Counted from the first letter of the stretch, positions 16,344 through 25,394 are shown. The stretch: 64,000 nucleotides of DNA from Maccoyibacter intestinihominis (GCF_040096355.1 NZ_JBBMEX010000004.1:148360-212359); one strand, 5' to 3'. Numbers and translations: made by a program. Notes: generated by a model not told the origin, from the sequence alone.

Positions 16344-17891
16344 TTATTTCGCGTAATCTGTTACTCTGGACTCGCGAATTACATTTACCTTAATCTGACC
16401 CGGATATTCCAGTTCAGCTTCAATCTGTTTGGAAATATCGCGTGCTAACAATACCATATCGGCATCGCTGACCTGATCAGGAACTACCATAACTCGAATC
16501 TCTCTACCTGCCTGAATAGCAAAAGATTTGTCTACTCCTTTGAAACCATTTGTAATATCTTCTAACTGTTTTAATCGATTGGAATATGTCTCTAATGTCT
16601 CTCTTCTTGCACCAGGACGTGCAGCACTGATCGTATCTGCTGCCTGTACAAGACATGCGATCAAAGATTCCGGTTCCACATCACCATGATGTGATTCTAC
16701 CGCATTGATAATGATCGGAGACTCTTTGTATTTTCTACAGAGTTCCACACCAATCTGGATATGTGAACCTTCCTGCTCATGGTCTACGGATTTACCGATG
16801 TCATGTAACAGACCTGCACGTTTTGCAGTTCTGACATCCACACCGACTTCTGCTGCTAACAGTCCGGCTAATTGTGCAACCTCAATAGAATGTTTCAATG
16901 CATTCTGACCATAACTTGTTCTAAATTTCATTTTACCAAGTAAACGAACAAGTTCCGGATGAATTCCGTGAACACCAACCTCTAAGGTTGCTGCTTCACC
17001 TTCTTCACGAATCATTGTTTCCACTTCTTTTTGTGCCTTTTCGACCATCTCCTCAATCCTTGCAGGATGGATACGTCCGTCCACAATTAATTTTTCCAAT
17101 GCAATTCTCGCCACCTCTCTACGGATCGGATCAAATCCTGAGAGAATGACTGCCTCCGGAGTATCATCAATGATCAAGTCCACACCCGTCATCGTCTCTA
17201 ATGTACGGATATTACGACCTTCTCTACCGATGATCCTTCCTTTCATCTCATCGTTTGGAAGCTGTACAACGGAAATCGTCGTCTCTGCGACATGGTCAGC
17301 TGCACATTTCTGAATGGCAGTTACCACATATTCTTTCGCTTTCTTACCGGCTTCTTCCTTTGCCTTGCTTTCCATTTCCTTGATTAACTTTGCAGTATCA
17401 ATTTTAACATCGTCTTCAATGGTTTTTAAAAGATATTCTTTCGCTTGTTCGGAGGTAAGACCTGAGATTCTCTCTAGTTCCTGTACACGCTCTTCATGTA
17501 ATCTTGCAACTTCTTCTTTTTCCCTGTTGATCTCTTCTTCTTTCGCTGCAAATCCGGCTTCACGCTTCTCAACTGCTTCTAACTTGCGGTCGATATTCGC
17601 TTCCTTCTGCTCAATACGGCGTTCATTTCTCTGGATCTCCGCTCTGCGTTCCTTGATCTCTTTATCAAGTTCGTTCTTTGCACGGATCGATTCTTCTTTA
17701 ATCTCTAAGGAAGATTCACGCTTCTTTGTCTCCGCATTTTTTACGGCTTCATCGATAATCTCGCGCGCTTTCTCTTCCGCACTTCCAACCTTCGCCTCAG
17801 CAACCTTCTTGCGATAGGATATCGTGATTGCAGCTGTAAGAATTGCAGTAATAATACAGGTAAGAATTACAGCAATTATTACTTGTAGCAC
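16344..17891 (-). CDS. rny: Ribonuclease Y
   Basis: A 515-residue membrane-anchored endoribonuclease that initiates mRNA decay in Gram-positive bacteria. An N-terminal membrane helix (residues 3-24) leads into a long charged coiled coil to about residue 190. A KH domain (GREGRNIRTLE) and an HD domain with HDIGK follow. Length and domain order match the family. The start is preceded by AGGAGG, and the promoter overlaps the 3' end of recX. Confidence 0.96.
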   Translation of the reverse strand: MLQVIIAVILTCIITAILTAAITISYRKKVAEAKVGSAEEKAREIIDEAVKNAETKKRESSLEIKEESIRAKNELDKEIKERRAEIQRNERRIEQKEANIDRKLEAVEKREAGFAAKEEEINREKEEVARLHEERVQELERISGLTSEQAKEYLLKTIEDDVKIDTAKLIKEMESKAKEEAGKKAKEYVVTAIQKCAADHVAETTISVVQLPNDEMKGRIIGREGRNIRTLETMTGVDLIIDDTPEAVILSGFDPIRREVARIALEKLIVDGRIHPARIEEMVEKAQKEVETMIREEGEAATLEVGVHGIHPELVRLLGKMKFRTSYGQNALKHSIEVAQLAGLLAAEVGVDVRTAKRAGLLHDIGKSVDHEQEGSHIQIGVELCRKYKESPIIINAVESHHGDVEPESLIACLVQAADTISAARPGARRETLETYSNRLKQLEDITNGFKGVDKSFAIQAGREIRVMVVPDQVSDADMVLLARDISKQIEAELEYPGQIKVNVIRESRVTDYAK

Positions 17892-17971
17892 AGGAGCACC
17901 TCCTTTATTTAATTTTCATTGTACATATAACAAAGTCTTTCACTTTATCTGTCATAAATAACAACAGTTAA

Positions 17972-18000
17972 ATTTTATACTTTATTTAGTATTATGTCAA
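17972..18000 (-). promoter_or_regulatory. Promoter of rny
   Basis: TTGACA (17995-18000) and TAAAAT (17972-17977) have a 17-bp spacer. The -35 box is formed by the last sense codons of recX. Confidence 0.7.
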
Positions 18001-18597
18001 GTATTCTGAACGCATGACATACAAGATATCTGAACTTTTGTAGCCTCTGCGTAATAGGAACTGATAAATCTTATTTGCCTGTTCTCTTGGCATTTCCGGC
18101 GTATAACCCTTTTTCTCTAACAATCTTTGGATCGCATCTGTCTCATCTTCATTGCCCTCTTCTAAAAGTGCCTGTTCGATGAACTCTTTTGCAACCCCTT
18201 TCTTCTGTAAATCCTGCTGAAGTCTGCGGTTGCTCTTCTTCTCTTTCTGATAACGGACATAGCTGCAGGCATAACGCAGATCATCGATATAGTGATAACT
18301 CTTGACATAGGCGATCGCCTGCTCCACTGCTTCTTTCGGATATTCGTTCTGACGCAGTTTTTCACGAAGCTGGTACTCGGTCCGGTCCTGCTTTTCTAAC
18401 AGATGCATTGCCCGCTTTGTCGCCCGTTTTCCAAGAACATCACAGAGCAGTTCCTGATAAAGTGTCTCCGGAATGTCCTGTCCCTCAGACAGATCATAAG
18501 AACGTATCTCGCCTTTGTATAATACCAGACGTTCCCCTGTTTCAAACACAAGCCTTCGTCTTCCCTTTTCAAGCTGCTCTATCCGTTCAATATACAT
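17992..18597 (-). CDS. recX: RecA regulator RecX
   Basis: A 201-residue, largely helical protein that modulates RecA filaments and recombinase activity. It shows the RecX repeat pattern, including AMHLLEKQDRTEYQLREKL and YIDDLRYA. The start lies 2 bp after the recA stop, so the two genes form an operon and recX should be expressed with the SOS response. Confidence 0.9.
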   Translation of the reverse strand: MYIERIEQLEKGRRRLVFETGERLVLYKGEIRSYDLSEGQDIPETLYQELLCDVLGKRATKRAMHLLEKQDRTEYQLREKLRQNEYPKEAVEQAIAYVKSYHYIDDLRYACSYVRYQKEKKSNRRLQQDLQKKGVAKEFIEQALLEEGNEDETDAIQRLLEKKGYTPEMPREQANKIYQFLLRRGYKSSDILYVMRSEYLT

Positions 18598-18599
18598 CT

Positions 18600-19697
18600 T
18601 TATTCCTCAGACTCCTGCTTCTTTTCTGCCTTTTTCTCTGCTTTTGCTGCTGTCTTTGTCTCGTCTGCTGCTTCAGCTTCGTCTTCTGTAGAACCATCTA
18701 ACTGATAGAAGTCTCTGACTTTCTGTTCGATCTCATCACAGATGGCCGGATTCTCTTTGAGATAATTCTTAGAATTCTCACGGCCCTGACCGATCTTCTC
18801 TCCATTATAGGCATACCATGCACCGGACTTATTTACTACATTGATCTGTGCTGCTAAGTCTAAGATATCTCCCTCTTTTGAGATTCCTTTTCCAAACATG
18901 ATATCAAATTCTGCTTCTTTAAATGGCGGTGCCACCTTATTCTTTACAACCTTAATTCTTGTATGGTTACCGATAATCTCTCCGCCCTGTTTTAAAGATT
19001 CCATTCTGCGGACATCTAAACGGATCGAAGAATAAAACTTCAATGCGCGTCCTCCGGTTGTCGTCTCCGGACTTCCAAACATGACACCGACTTTTTCACG
19101 GAGCTGGTTGATAAAGATTACAATACAGTTGGATTTACTGATAATAGATGTCAGTTTCCGAAGCGCCTGTGACATCAGACGTGCCTGTAAGCCCACATGG
19201 GAGTCTCCCATCTCACCTTCGATCTCTGCCTTCGGTACTAATGCGGCAACCGAGTCTACGATAATAATGTCCACGGCACCGGAACGTACCATGGTCTCGG
19301 TAATCTCTAATGCCTGCTCTCCACTGTCCGGCTGAGAAATATACAGATTATCAATATCTACTCCGATATTCTTTGCATAAACCGGATCTAACGCATGCTC
19401 TGCATCAATAAATCCTGCAATTCCGCCTCTTTTCTGTACCTCTGCGACCATATGTAAGGCTACGGTTGTCTTACCACTGGATTCCGGTCCATAGACCTCT
19501 ACGATCCTTCCTCTTGGGATTCCTCCGACTCCTAAGGCAATGTCAAGACTTAAAGATCCTGTCGGTATCGTCTCCACATTCATATCCCTCTGGGAATCTC
19601 CTAACTTCATGATCGCACCTTTTCCATACTGCTTCTCAATATGTGAAATTGCGGATTCTAACGCGTCTAATTTATCATTTTTATCATTCTTTGCCAT
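18600..19697 (-). CDS. recA: Recombinase RecA
   Basis: A 365-residue DNA strand-exchange ATPase and coprotease for LexA. It has Walker A GPESSGKT at residues 70-77, the IIVDSVAALVP Walker B strand, the DNA-binding loop L2 segment GVMFGSPETTTGG and an acidic, lysine-rich C-terminus. A longer in-frame reading exists upstream, but the ATG at 19697 follows AGGAG and gives the normal family N-terminus (MAKNDK). Regulation by LexA is indicated by the SOS box in the leader. Confidence 0.98.
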   Translation of the reverse strand: MAKNDKNDKLDALESAISHIEKQYGKGAIMKLGDSQRDMNVETIPTGSLSLDIALGVGGIPRGRIVEVYGPESSGKTTVALHMVAEVQKRGGIAGFIDAEHALDPVYAKNIGVDIDNLYISQPDSGEQALEITETMVRSGAVDIIIVDSVAALVPKAEIEGEMGDSHVGLQARLMSQALRKLTSIISKSNCIVIFINQLREKVGVMFGSPETTTGGRALKFYSSIRLDVRRMESLKQGGEIIGNHTRIKVVKNKVAPPFKEAEFDIMFGKGISKEGDILDLAAQINVVNKSGAWYAYNGEKIGQGRENSKNYLKENPAICDEIEQKVRDFYQLDGSTEDEAEAADETKTAAKAEKKAEKKQESEE

Positions 19698-19715
19698 TAT
19701 TTTATCTCCTTTTCG

Positions 19716-19729
19716 CAAACGTATGTTCG
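19716..19729 (-). promoter_or_regulatory. LexA (SOS) box of recA
   Basis: CGAACATACGTTTG on the minus strand matches the Gram-positive LexA/DinR consensus CGAAC-4-GTTYG. It lies between the -10 box and the recA ribosome binding site. Confidence 0.85.
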
Positions 19730-19740
19730 TTTCTGTTCTA

Positions 19741-19769
19741 ATCATATTATACTTTGATGGGATTGTCAA
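19741..19769 (-). promoter_or_regulatory. Proximal recA promoter
   Basis: TTGACA (19764-19769) and TATGAT (19741-19746) have a 17-bp spacer. Transcription would start just upstream of the SOS box. Confidence 0.75.
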
Positions 19770-19795
19770 CTGATTTTATGATAATTTCAAAAGAT

Positions 19796-19830
19796 AAAAA
19801 AAGAAACAGCTGATAGATTTATCAACTGTT
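19796..19830 (-). terminator. Terminator-like hairpin upstream of recA
   Basis: AACAGTTGATA pairs with TATCAGCTGTT, followed by T7 on the minus strand. It could end trxA transcription, but a promoter lies directly upstream of it. Confidence 0.7.
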
Positions 19831-19832
19831 CC

Positions 19833-19862
19833 ATTATACATGTCTTTTCCTGTTTGCGTCAA
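19833..19862 (-). promoter_or_regulatory. Distal promoter upstream of recA
   Basis: TTGACG (19857-19862) and TATAAT (19833-19838) have an 18-bp spacer. The predicted start falls inside the following hairpin. Confidence 0.5.
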
Positions 19863-19929
19863 GAAGCCGTCTTTAAAATTGTGTTTCTGAAAATTATTTT
19901 TTCTGAAATTGTTTTTAAATATCGCTGTA

Positions 19930-20256
19930 TTACTCCTTTATGGCATCGGCAACTAACTGATTAATTGCCTCCATGTTCTGAAGTCCGATGGCTTTTCCTT
20001 TAAAAATCCCATCCTTCATAACTACTAAAGTCGGAATACTCATGATCTGATATTTCAGTGCCAATGCTGCTTCTTCATCTACATTGACTTTTCCGAATTT
20101 TACACGATCGCCCATTGCCTCGGCAGCTTCCTCAATGATCGGTGACTGCATTTTACACGGTCCGCACCAGTCTGCCCAAAAATCCAAGACAACCGGAACC
20201 GTACTTTTTAATACTTCTTCTTCAAAATTGTCGTTTGTAATCTTTGTTACTTCCAT
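19930..20256 (-). CDS. trxA: Thioredoxin
   Basis: A 108-residue cytosolic disulfide reductase with the redox motif WCGPC (Cys31, Cys34), preceded by VLDFWADW, and the cis-proline segment MSIPTLVV. No reductase gene lies beside it. It follows prfC by 12 bp in the same direction. Confidence 0.95.
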   Translation of the reverse strand: MEVTKITNDNFEEEVLKSTVPVVLDFWADWCGPCKMQSPIIEEAAEAMGDRVKFGKVNVDEEAALALKYQIMSIPTLVVMKDGIFKGKAIGLQNMEAINQLVADAIKE

Positions 20257-20268
20257 GTGTCATTCCTC

Positions 20269-21858
20269 CTAATCTCTACCAAACTCTTCTAATTCTAACC
20301 CTTCATTGCGGTCTAATACCATACCGACACTCCATGCATTGATAAACAACAGCAATGGATTGCCCTTTAAATCCTGGATTTTTTTCATATCAGAAGTTCC
20401 TGTCAGCTTATCTAAATCCAGTTCTTTGTTCTTGATCCAGCGGATATGCTCATACGGAAGATTTTCCATATGAATCTCTACATTATACTCATTTTCCAAA
20501 CGATATTTGAGCACATCAAACTGCAGGACACCGACTACGCCAACAATGATCTCTTCCATACCGGTATGATACTCCTGAAAAATCTGGATCGCACCTTCCT
20601 GCGCAATCTGGGTGATTCCCTTGACAAACTGCTTTCTTTTCATCGTATCTACCTGACGGACTCTTGCAAAATGCTCCGGTGCAAAAGTCGGGATTCCTTC
20701 ATAACGGAACGGTTTTGCAGAGGTCTCAATGGTATCTCCAATAGAAAAAATACCCGGATCAAAGACACCGATAATATCTCCTGCATATGCCTCTTCCACA
20801 ATGTGACGCTCCTGTGCCATCATCTGCTGTGGCTGGGCAAGTCTTATTTTTTTACCGCCCTGAATGTGCATGACTTCCATTCCGGCTTCAAATTTTCCGG
20901 AACAGATACGCATGAATGCGATCCTGTCGCGGTGCGCCTTATTCATATTCGCCTGTATTTTAAAGACAAATGCCGAAAAATCCTCAGAAAACGGATCGAT
21001 CGGCCCGATATCTGAATTTCTAGGAAGCGGCGAATAGGTCATTTTTAAAAAGTGCTGTAAAAATGTCTCCACACCAAAGTTTGTCAGCGCGGAACCAAAG
21101 AAAACGGGGGACAGCTCTCCTTTTGAAACCATGTCCTGATCAAATTCCGCACTTGCTCCATCTAACAGTTCAATCTCATCCATGAGCTGACTCCAATAGT
21201 CTTCCCCAAGTTCTTCTTTTAATGCCGGATCATCAATGTCAATTTCTTTCTGCTCTCCTTCTTTGGTACCTTTTAAGGTATCAGAAAAAGTCATGACTTT
21301 TTTGGTGTTACGGTCATAGACACCCTTAAAATCTTTTCCGGAACCGATCGGCCAGTTGATCGGACAGGTCTCTATTCCTAACTCCTTTTCAATATCATCT
21401 AATAATTCAAACGTATCATTCGCATCACGGTCCATTTTATTGATAAAGGTAAAGATCGGAATGTGACGCATCACACAGACTTTGAATAATTTTCTTGTCT
21501 GTGCCTCAACACCTTTGGATGCATCGATGACCATTACCGCGGAATCCGCTGCCATCAGTGTACGATAGGTGTCCTCCGAGAAATCCTGATGTCCCGGTGT
21601 ATCCAATATATTGATGCAGTATCCGTCATAGTTAAACTGCAATACCGAGGATGTTACGGAAATACCTCTCTCTTTTTCTATCTCCATCCAGTCGGAAACA
21701 GCATGTCTTGCTGTCGCTTTTCCTTTTACGGAACCCGCTAAATTGATCGCCCCTCCATAGAGCAGGAACTTTTCCGTCAAAGTTGTCTTACCTGCATCCG
21801 GATGGGAAATGATCGCAAAGGTTCGTCTTTTCTCTATTTCTTCTCTTAAATCTGCCAA
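20269..21858 (-). CDS. prfC: Peptide chain release factor 3 (RF3)
   Basis: A GTPase of about 529 residues that recycles RF1 and RF2 after termination. G motifs are visible: SHPDAGKTT, ERGISVTSS, DTPGH and NKMD. The RF3-type spacing and C-terminal domain distinguish it from EF-G and TetM. A reading from an upstream ATG adds ten residues, but a TTG at 21858 with GGAGG 7 bases upstream is the better start. The exact start is not certain. Confidence 0.93.
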   Translation of the reverse strand: MADLREEIEKRRTFAIISHPDAGKTTLTEKFLLYGGAINLAGSVKGKATARHAVSDWMEIEKERGISVTSSVLQFNYDGYCINILDTPGHQDFSEDTYRTLMAADSAVMVIDASKGVEAQTRKLFKVCVMRHIPIFTFINKMDRDANDTFELLDDIEKELGIETCPINWPIGSGKDFKGVYDRNTKKVMTFSDTLKGTKEGEQKEIDIDDPALKEELGEDYWSQLMDEIELLDGASAEFDQDMVSKGELSPVFFGSALTNFGVETFLQHFLKMTYSPLPRNSDIGPIDPFSEDFSAFVFKIQANMNKAHRDRIAFMRICSGKFEAGMEVMHIQGGKKIRLAQPQQMMAQERHIVEEAYAGDIIGVFDPGIFSIGDTIETSAKPFRYEGIPTFAPEHFARVRQVDTMKRKQFVKGITQIAQEGAIQIFQEYHTGMEEIIVGVVGVLQFDVLKYRLENEYNVEIHMENLPYEHIRWIKNKELDLDKLTGTSDMKKIQDLKGNPLLLFINAWSVGMVLDRNEGLELEEFGRD

Positions 21859-21942
21859 AATATTTCCTCCAGTATCTACTCTCTCCACGGCTTTTTATTT
21901 TATCCCAGTCCATGCTTTCTGTCAAGAAATGCCAGAACGTTT

Positions 21943-21988
21943 AAAAAAGCAGTAACACGCATTTTCATGCATCTTACTGCTTCTTTTT
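21943..21988 (-). terminator. Terminator after efp
   Basis: AAGCAGTAAG and ATGCAT pair with ATGCGT and GTTACTGCTT, followed by T6 on the minus strand. Confidence 0.85.
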
Positions 21989-22006
21989 CTCATATTTCTG
22001 TCCGTA

Positions 22007-22564
22007 TTAGATTCTGGATAAATACTCACCGGTTCTTGTATCAATCTTGATCACATCACCCTGCTCTACGAACAGCGGTACGTTTACAGATGCTCCGGTC
22101 TCTACGATTGCAGGTTTTGTTGCACCCTGTGCTGTATCACCTTTGAATCCAGGCTCTGTCTCTGTGATCTCAAGTTCTACAAATAATGGTGGCTCAACGG
22201 CATATACACTGCCCTTGTAAGAACAGGTCTTTACCATCTCGTTCTCTTTTACAAACTTTAATGCATCTCCGATCGTGTCTGCATCTAAAGCGATCTGCTC
22301 ATATGTTGTAGTATCCATAAAGTGGAATAAATCTCCATCAGAATATAAGTACTGCATGTCCGCTCTGTCAATTCTTGCCTGTGGGCATTTTTCTGTTGGA
22401 CGGAAAGTCTTCTCTACGATTCCACCACTTTTGATATTTTTTAATTTTGTTCTAACAAATGCTGCACCTTTACCCGGTTTTACATGCTGAAATTCAATAA
22501 TCTGATAAATATTACCCTCTAATTCGATTGTAATACCATTTCTGAAATCTCCTGCTGATACCAT
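22007..22564 (-). CDS. efp: Elongation factor P
   Basis: A 185-residue translation factor that relieves ribosome stalling at polyproline motifs. Three beta-barrel domains are expected, and the tip loop has Lys32 in PGKGAAF, the residue that is modified or used unmodified. The C-terminal TGEYLSRI is typical. The promoter has an unusual palindrome over its -10 box. Confidence 0.96.
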   Translation of the reverse strand: MVSAGDFRNGITIELEGNIYQIIEFQHVKPGKGAAFVRTKLKNIKSGGIVEKTFRPTEKCPQARIDRADMQYLYSDGDLFHFMDTTTYEQIALDADTIGDALKFVKENEMVKTCSYKGSVYAVEPPLFVELEITETEPGFKGDTAQGATKPAIVETGASVNVPLFVEQGDVIKIDTRTGEYLSRI

Positions 22565-22615
22565 CTAGTATTCCTCCTCATTCTCTCTCGTTATCAACCA
22601 CGATAATCGCTCTTT

Positions 22616-22646
22616 CCATTTTATAATAAAATGGTATATATTTCAA
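22616..22646 (-). promoter_or_regulatory. efp promoter with palindrome over the -10 box
   Basis: TTGAAA (22641-22646) and TAAAAT (22618-22623) have a 17-bp spacer. A perfect 19-bp palindrome (CCATTTTA-3-TAAAATGG, 22616-22634) covers the -10 box and most of the spacer. Confidence 0.65.
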
Positions 22647-22668
22647 CTGTTAATTGCATTTTTTCTTA

Positions 22669-23109
22669 CTATTTTTTCTCGATCGCATAAATCATATCGA
22701 CTCTCGTCTGGTGGCGGCCACCTAAAAATTCTGCTCCTAAATAAGCATCTACGATACTTTTTGCTGCCTCCATTCCGACAATCCTTGCACCAAATGCGAT
22801 GATATTTGCGTTATTATGCTCCTTTGCGAGTCTTGCCGTGGTTGGCTCTGAGCAGACTGCTGCTAAGACTCCCGGCACTTTATTGGCTGCTAAAGAAATT
22901 CCGACCCCTGTTCCACAGATCAGGACTCCACAGTCTGCCTTTCCTTCTGCAACTGCACGTCCGACTGCTTCACCATATTCCGGATAATTGCAGCTTTCAT
23001 GGGTATCTGTTCCAAAATTGATCACTTCATATCCTTTTTCTTCTAAATAAGTCCGGATCTCCTGCTTCATCTCTACTGCAGCATGGTCATTTCCGATTGC
23101 GATTTTCAT
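22669..23109 (-). CDS. rpiB: Ribose 5-phosphate isomerase B
   Basis: A 146-residue isomerase that interconverts ribose 5-phosphate and ribulose 5-phosphate in the pentose phosphate pathway. It has catalytic Cys65 in LICGTGVGIS, the N-terminal GNDHAA phosphate site and His/Arg residues in the C-terminal GGRHQTRV. The sequence alone does not exclude use of allose 6-phosphate or galactose 6-phosphate, but no partner genes support that. Confidence 0.92.
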   Translation of the reverse strand: MKIAIGNDHAAVEMKQEIRTYLEEKGYEVINFGTDTHESCNYPEYGEAVGRAVAEGKADCGVLICGTGVGISLAANKVPGVLAAVCSEPTTARLAKEHNNANIIAFGARIVGMEAAKSIVDAYLGAEFLGGRHQTRVDMIYAIEKK

Positions 23110-23125
23110 TTTCCTTCGTCCTCTC

Positions 23126-23632
23126 TTACTTTGTTCGTTTCTGATATCTTCTGTAAAAAAACAGTACGATTTTTTCTAACTTACGTTTTAATACAATCTG
23201 TATCTCTTCTTTTGGATGGATATAGCGGACCATGATCGTACGGATCCCTGTACGGTTTGCTCCATAAATATCCGTAAAGATCTGATCTCCGACAAACAAG
23301 GTGTTGCTCCTGTCCGTTCCCATCCGCTCCATTGCCTTTTCATAACCAAAACACTTTGGTTTTCCTGCTTTAAAAATATACTGCACCTGCACATCATCGT
23401 TAAACATTTTAACACGCGGTTCTTTATTGTTTGACAACAGACAACAGGAAAATCCCAGTTCCTTCAGATGTGCAAACAGCTTCTTTGCCCGTTCATCTGC
23501 CGGTGCTCCATGTGGAACAAGTGTATTGTCTATGTCAAAAATAATTCCCCGATATCCCTCGCGGTACAGTGCATCAAAATCAATCTCATATGTGGAATCC
23601 ACATATTCTCCCGGATAAAATCTCTTCAACAT
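23126..23632 (-). CDS. YqeG-family HAD phosphatase
   Basis: A 168-residue HAD superfamily IIIA protein. Motif I is FDIDNTLVPHG with the nucleophile aspartate, and motif IV is VGDQIFTDIYGANRTG. This matches the YqeG family, whose members resemble mitochondrial phosphatidylglycerophosphate phosphatase and sit beside ribosome-assembly genes in Bacillus. The substrate here is unproven. It lies 1 bp after the isochorismatase-fold gene. Confidence 0.88.
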   Translation of the reverse strand: MLKRFYPGEYVDSTYEIDFDALYREGYRGIIFDIDNTLVPHGAPADERAKKLFAHLKELGFSCCLLSNNKEPRVKMFNDDVQVQYIFKAGKPKCFGYEKAMERMGTDRSNTLFVGDQIFTDIYGANRTGIRTIMVRYIHPKEEIQIVLKRKLEKIVLFFYRRYQKRTK

Positions 23633-23633
23633 C

Positions 23634-24170
23634 TTACTTCACCAATTTTGAAATCTGTTTGAACTGCTCATGCTCTGCGGTTACGGTCAATTCAAATAAA
23701 ATGGACTCGCTGGTTGTAAGCAATGCTCCCTCATCTCTTGCCCGCAGCAATGCGATCTCTTTGTCATGCAGGTTTCTCGAAGAAATGCAATCCTCTACCA
23801 GTACCGGCTGATATCCCATTTCTTTTAGATCGATCACGGTCTGTAACACACATACATGTGCTTCGATTCCACAGATGATGACATACTTTTTGTCTTTGAC
23901 CGCTTCTAAAACCTCCTGACAGCCTGCGCTTGAAAAAGTTTTTTTATCAGAAAATTTCTCCATCCCTGCCGCTTCACAAATTGGCGGGATATTCACTCCA
24001 AGCCCCTTGCTGTACTGAGCCGTCATGACCATCGGGATCCCTAATATCCGAAGTCCCTGTAAAAGTTTTACACTGTTTTCTATCAGTCTCTCCCTGTCTG
24101 CGATCGCAGGAAGGATCTTCTCCTGATAATCCACGATCAGACACACACTGTCCTTTGCTGTGATCCTCAT
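23634..24170 (-). CDS. Isochorismatase-family cysteine hydrolase
   Basis: A 178-residue single-domain hydrolase. Asp14 (LIVDYQEK), a lysine near residue 77 and Cys107 in GIEAHVCVLQ form the family catalytic triad. It resembles YcaC-like hydrolases rather than nicotinamidases, since no metal-binding DxH motif is apparent. The substrate is unknown. It is probably cotranscribed with the yqeG-like gene. Confidence 0.85.
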   Translation of the reverse strand: MRITAKDSVCLIVDYQEKILPAIADRERLIENSVKLLQGLRILGIPMVMTAQYSKGLGVNIPPICEAAGMEKFSDKKTFSSAGCQEVLEAVKDKKYVIICGIEAHVCVLQTVIDLKEMGYQPVLVEDCISSRNLHDKEIALLRARDEGALLTTSESILFELTVTAEHEQFKQISKLVK

Positions 24171-24195
24171 ATCTTTTCTGTCTCCTTACAATAAA

Positions 24196-24245
24196 CAACT
24201 GAGTGCATCATAAACACATCTTGCAGTTTATCACACACTCAGTTG
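24196..24245 (-). terminator. Terminator-like long hairpin after pta
   Basis: CAACTGAGTG pairs with CACTCAGTTG, and ATAAAC pairs with GTTTAT inside it. A short T-rich tract follows on the minus strand. It separates pta from the next gene. Confidence 0.65.
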
Positions 24246-24304
24246 CGTATCAAGTTCTTTATTCTAATATGCACGTTTTTCTAAAAAGAATACCGTCTAT
24301 GTAT

Positions 24305-25315
24305 CTAGGAATCCTTAGAATGATCCCTGTGGCCTAACATGGCTGCAGTCAAAATGGACATATGGTATACTTCCGATGCAGAGCACTCTCTTGAAAGTGT
24401 ATTAATCGGTGCGTTCAGACCTAATAATATCGGTCCAAAGGCTTCAAAATTACCTAAATATCTTGCAATCTTATATCCGATATTTCCTGCACTTAAATCC
24501 GGGAAAATAAAGGTGTTCGTATGTCCTGCGATCTCCGAACCCGGACATTTGGTTGCTGCAACTGCCGGTGATACTGCCGCATCAAACTGCACTTCTCCGA
24601 TGCTCTCCATATGCGGATATTTTTCGGCAAATTTATTGGCAGCATTACACATACGATCCACATCCGGACCTTTGCCGGAACCATGTGTAGAGTAGCTTAA
24701 AAATGCAATCTTTGGATCGATTCCAAAGTCTCTTGCGCAATTCGCGGTCTCATGTGCGATCTCAACCAGTTCATCTTCTGTCGGCTTGATGTTCAAAGCA
24801 CAGTCGCCTAATACAATGACTTCACTATCACCGGTTGCCCGCGGACGTACCAGTCCGATACAGGAAGAAACCAGATTGTTTCCCTCTTTTGTTCCAATGA
24901 TCTCTAATGCCGGTTTGATCGTATCTATGACAGAATGCATCACACCGCCAAGCAGGGAATCATATTCTCCCATTTTAATGAGCATGGTTCCAAAATAGTT
25001 TGGATCTTTTAAAATCTCTCTCGCTTTTTCCTGCGTCATGCCCTTCTTTGCCCGTATCTCACAAAATTGTTCCACCATCTCATCCATTTTTTCATAGGTA
25101 GACGGTGTTAAAATCTTTGCTCCACGGATATTATAACCCGCTTCCTGTGCCGCTTCCCATACGGCATCCTCTTCGCCGATCAGGATCGGCTGCAAAAAAT
25201 TACCTGCTAACAGCCGCGATGCAGCCTCTATGACACGTGGGTCTGTACCTTCCGGCAATACGATCGTCTTCGGATCCTCCCGCAGCAATCGGATATAGGA
25301 ATCAAAATCAAACAT
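24305..25315 (-). CDS. pta: Phosphate acetyltransferase
   Basis: A 336-residue enzyme that interconverts acetyl-CoA and acetyl phosphate in fermentative acetate metabolism. Typical segments are IVLPEGTDPRV near the N-terminus and, near the C-terminus, ARYLGNFEAFGPILLGL. The upstream GTG overlaps the ribosome binding site; the ATG at 25315 with GGGAGG 8 bases before it is the better start. An acetate kinase gene does not lie beside it. Phosphate butyryltransferase is the less likely alternative. Confidence 0.9.
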   Translation of the reverse strand: MFDFDSYIRLLREDPKTIVLPEGTDPRVIEAASRLLAGNFLQPILIGEEDAVWEAAQEAGYNIRGAKILTPSTYEKMDEMVEQFCEIRAKKGMTQEKAREILKDPNYFGTMLIKMGEYDSLLGGVMHSVIDTIKPALEIIGTKEGNNLVSSCIGLVRPRATGDSEVIVLGDCALNIKPTEDELVEIAHETANCARDFGIDPKIAFLSYSTHGSGKGPDVDRMCNAANKFAEKYPHMESIGEVQFDAAVSPAVAATKCPGSEIAGHTNTFIFPDLSAGNIGYKIARYLGNFEAFGPILLGLNAPINTLSRECSASEVYHMSILTAAMLGHRDHSKDS

Positions 25316-25365
25316 TAAAAACACCTCCCAAGGTCTTTCATCTTCTCCGTTAATCTTATATTTTT

Positions 25366-25394
25366 ATTTTATACCTATCGTTTTTGTTTTTCAA
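25366..25394 (-). promoter_or_regulatory. pta promoter
   Basis: TTGAAA (25389-25394) and TAAAAT (25366-25371) have a 17-bp spacer. Confidence 0.6.
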
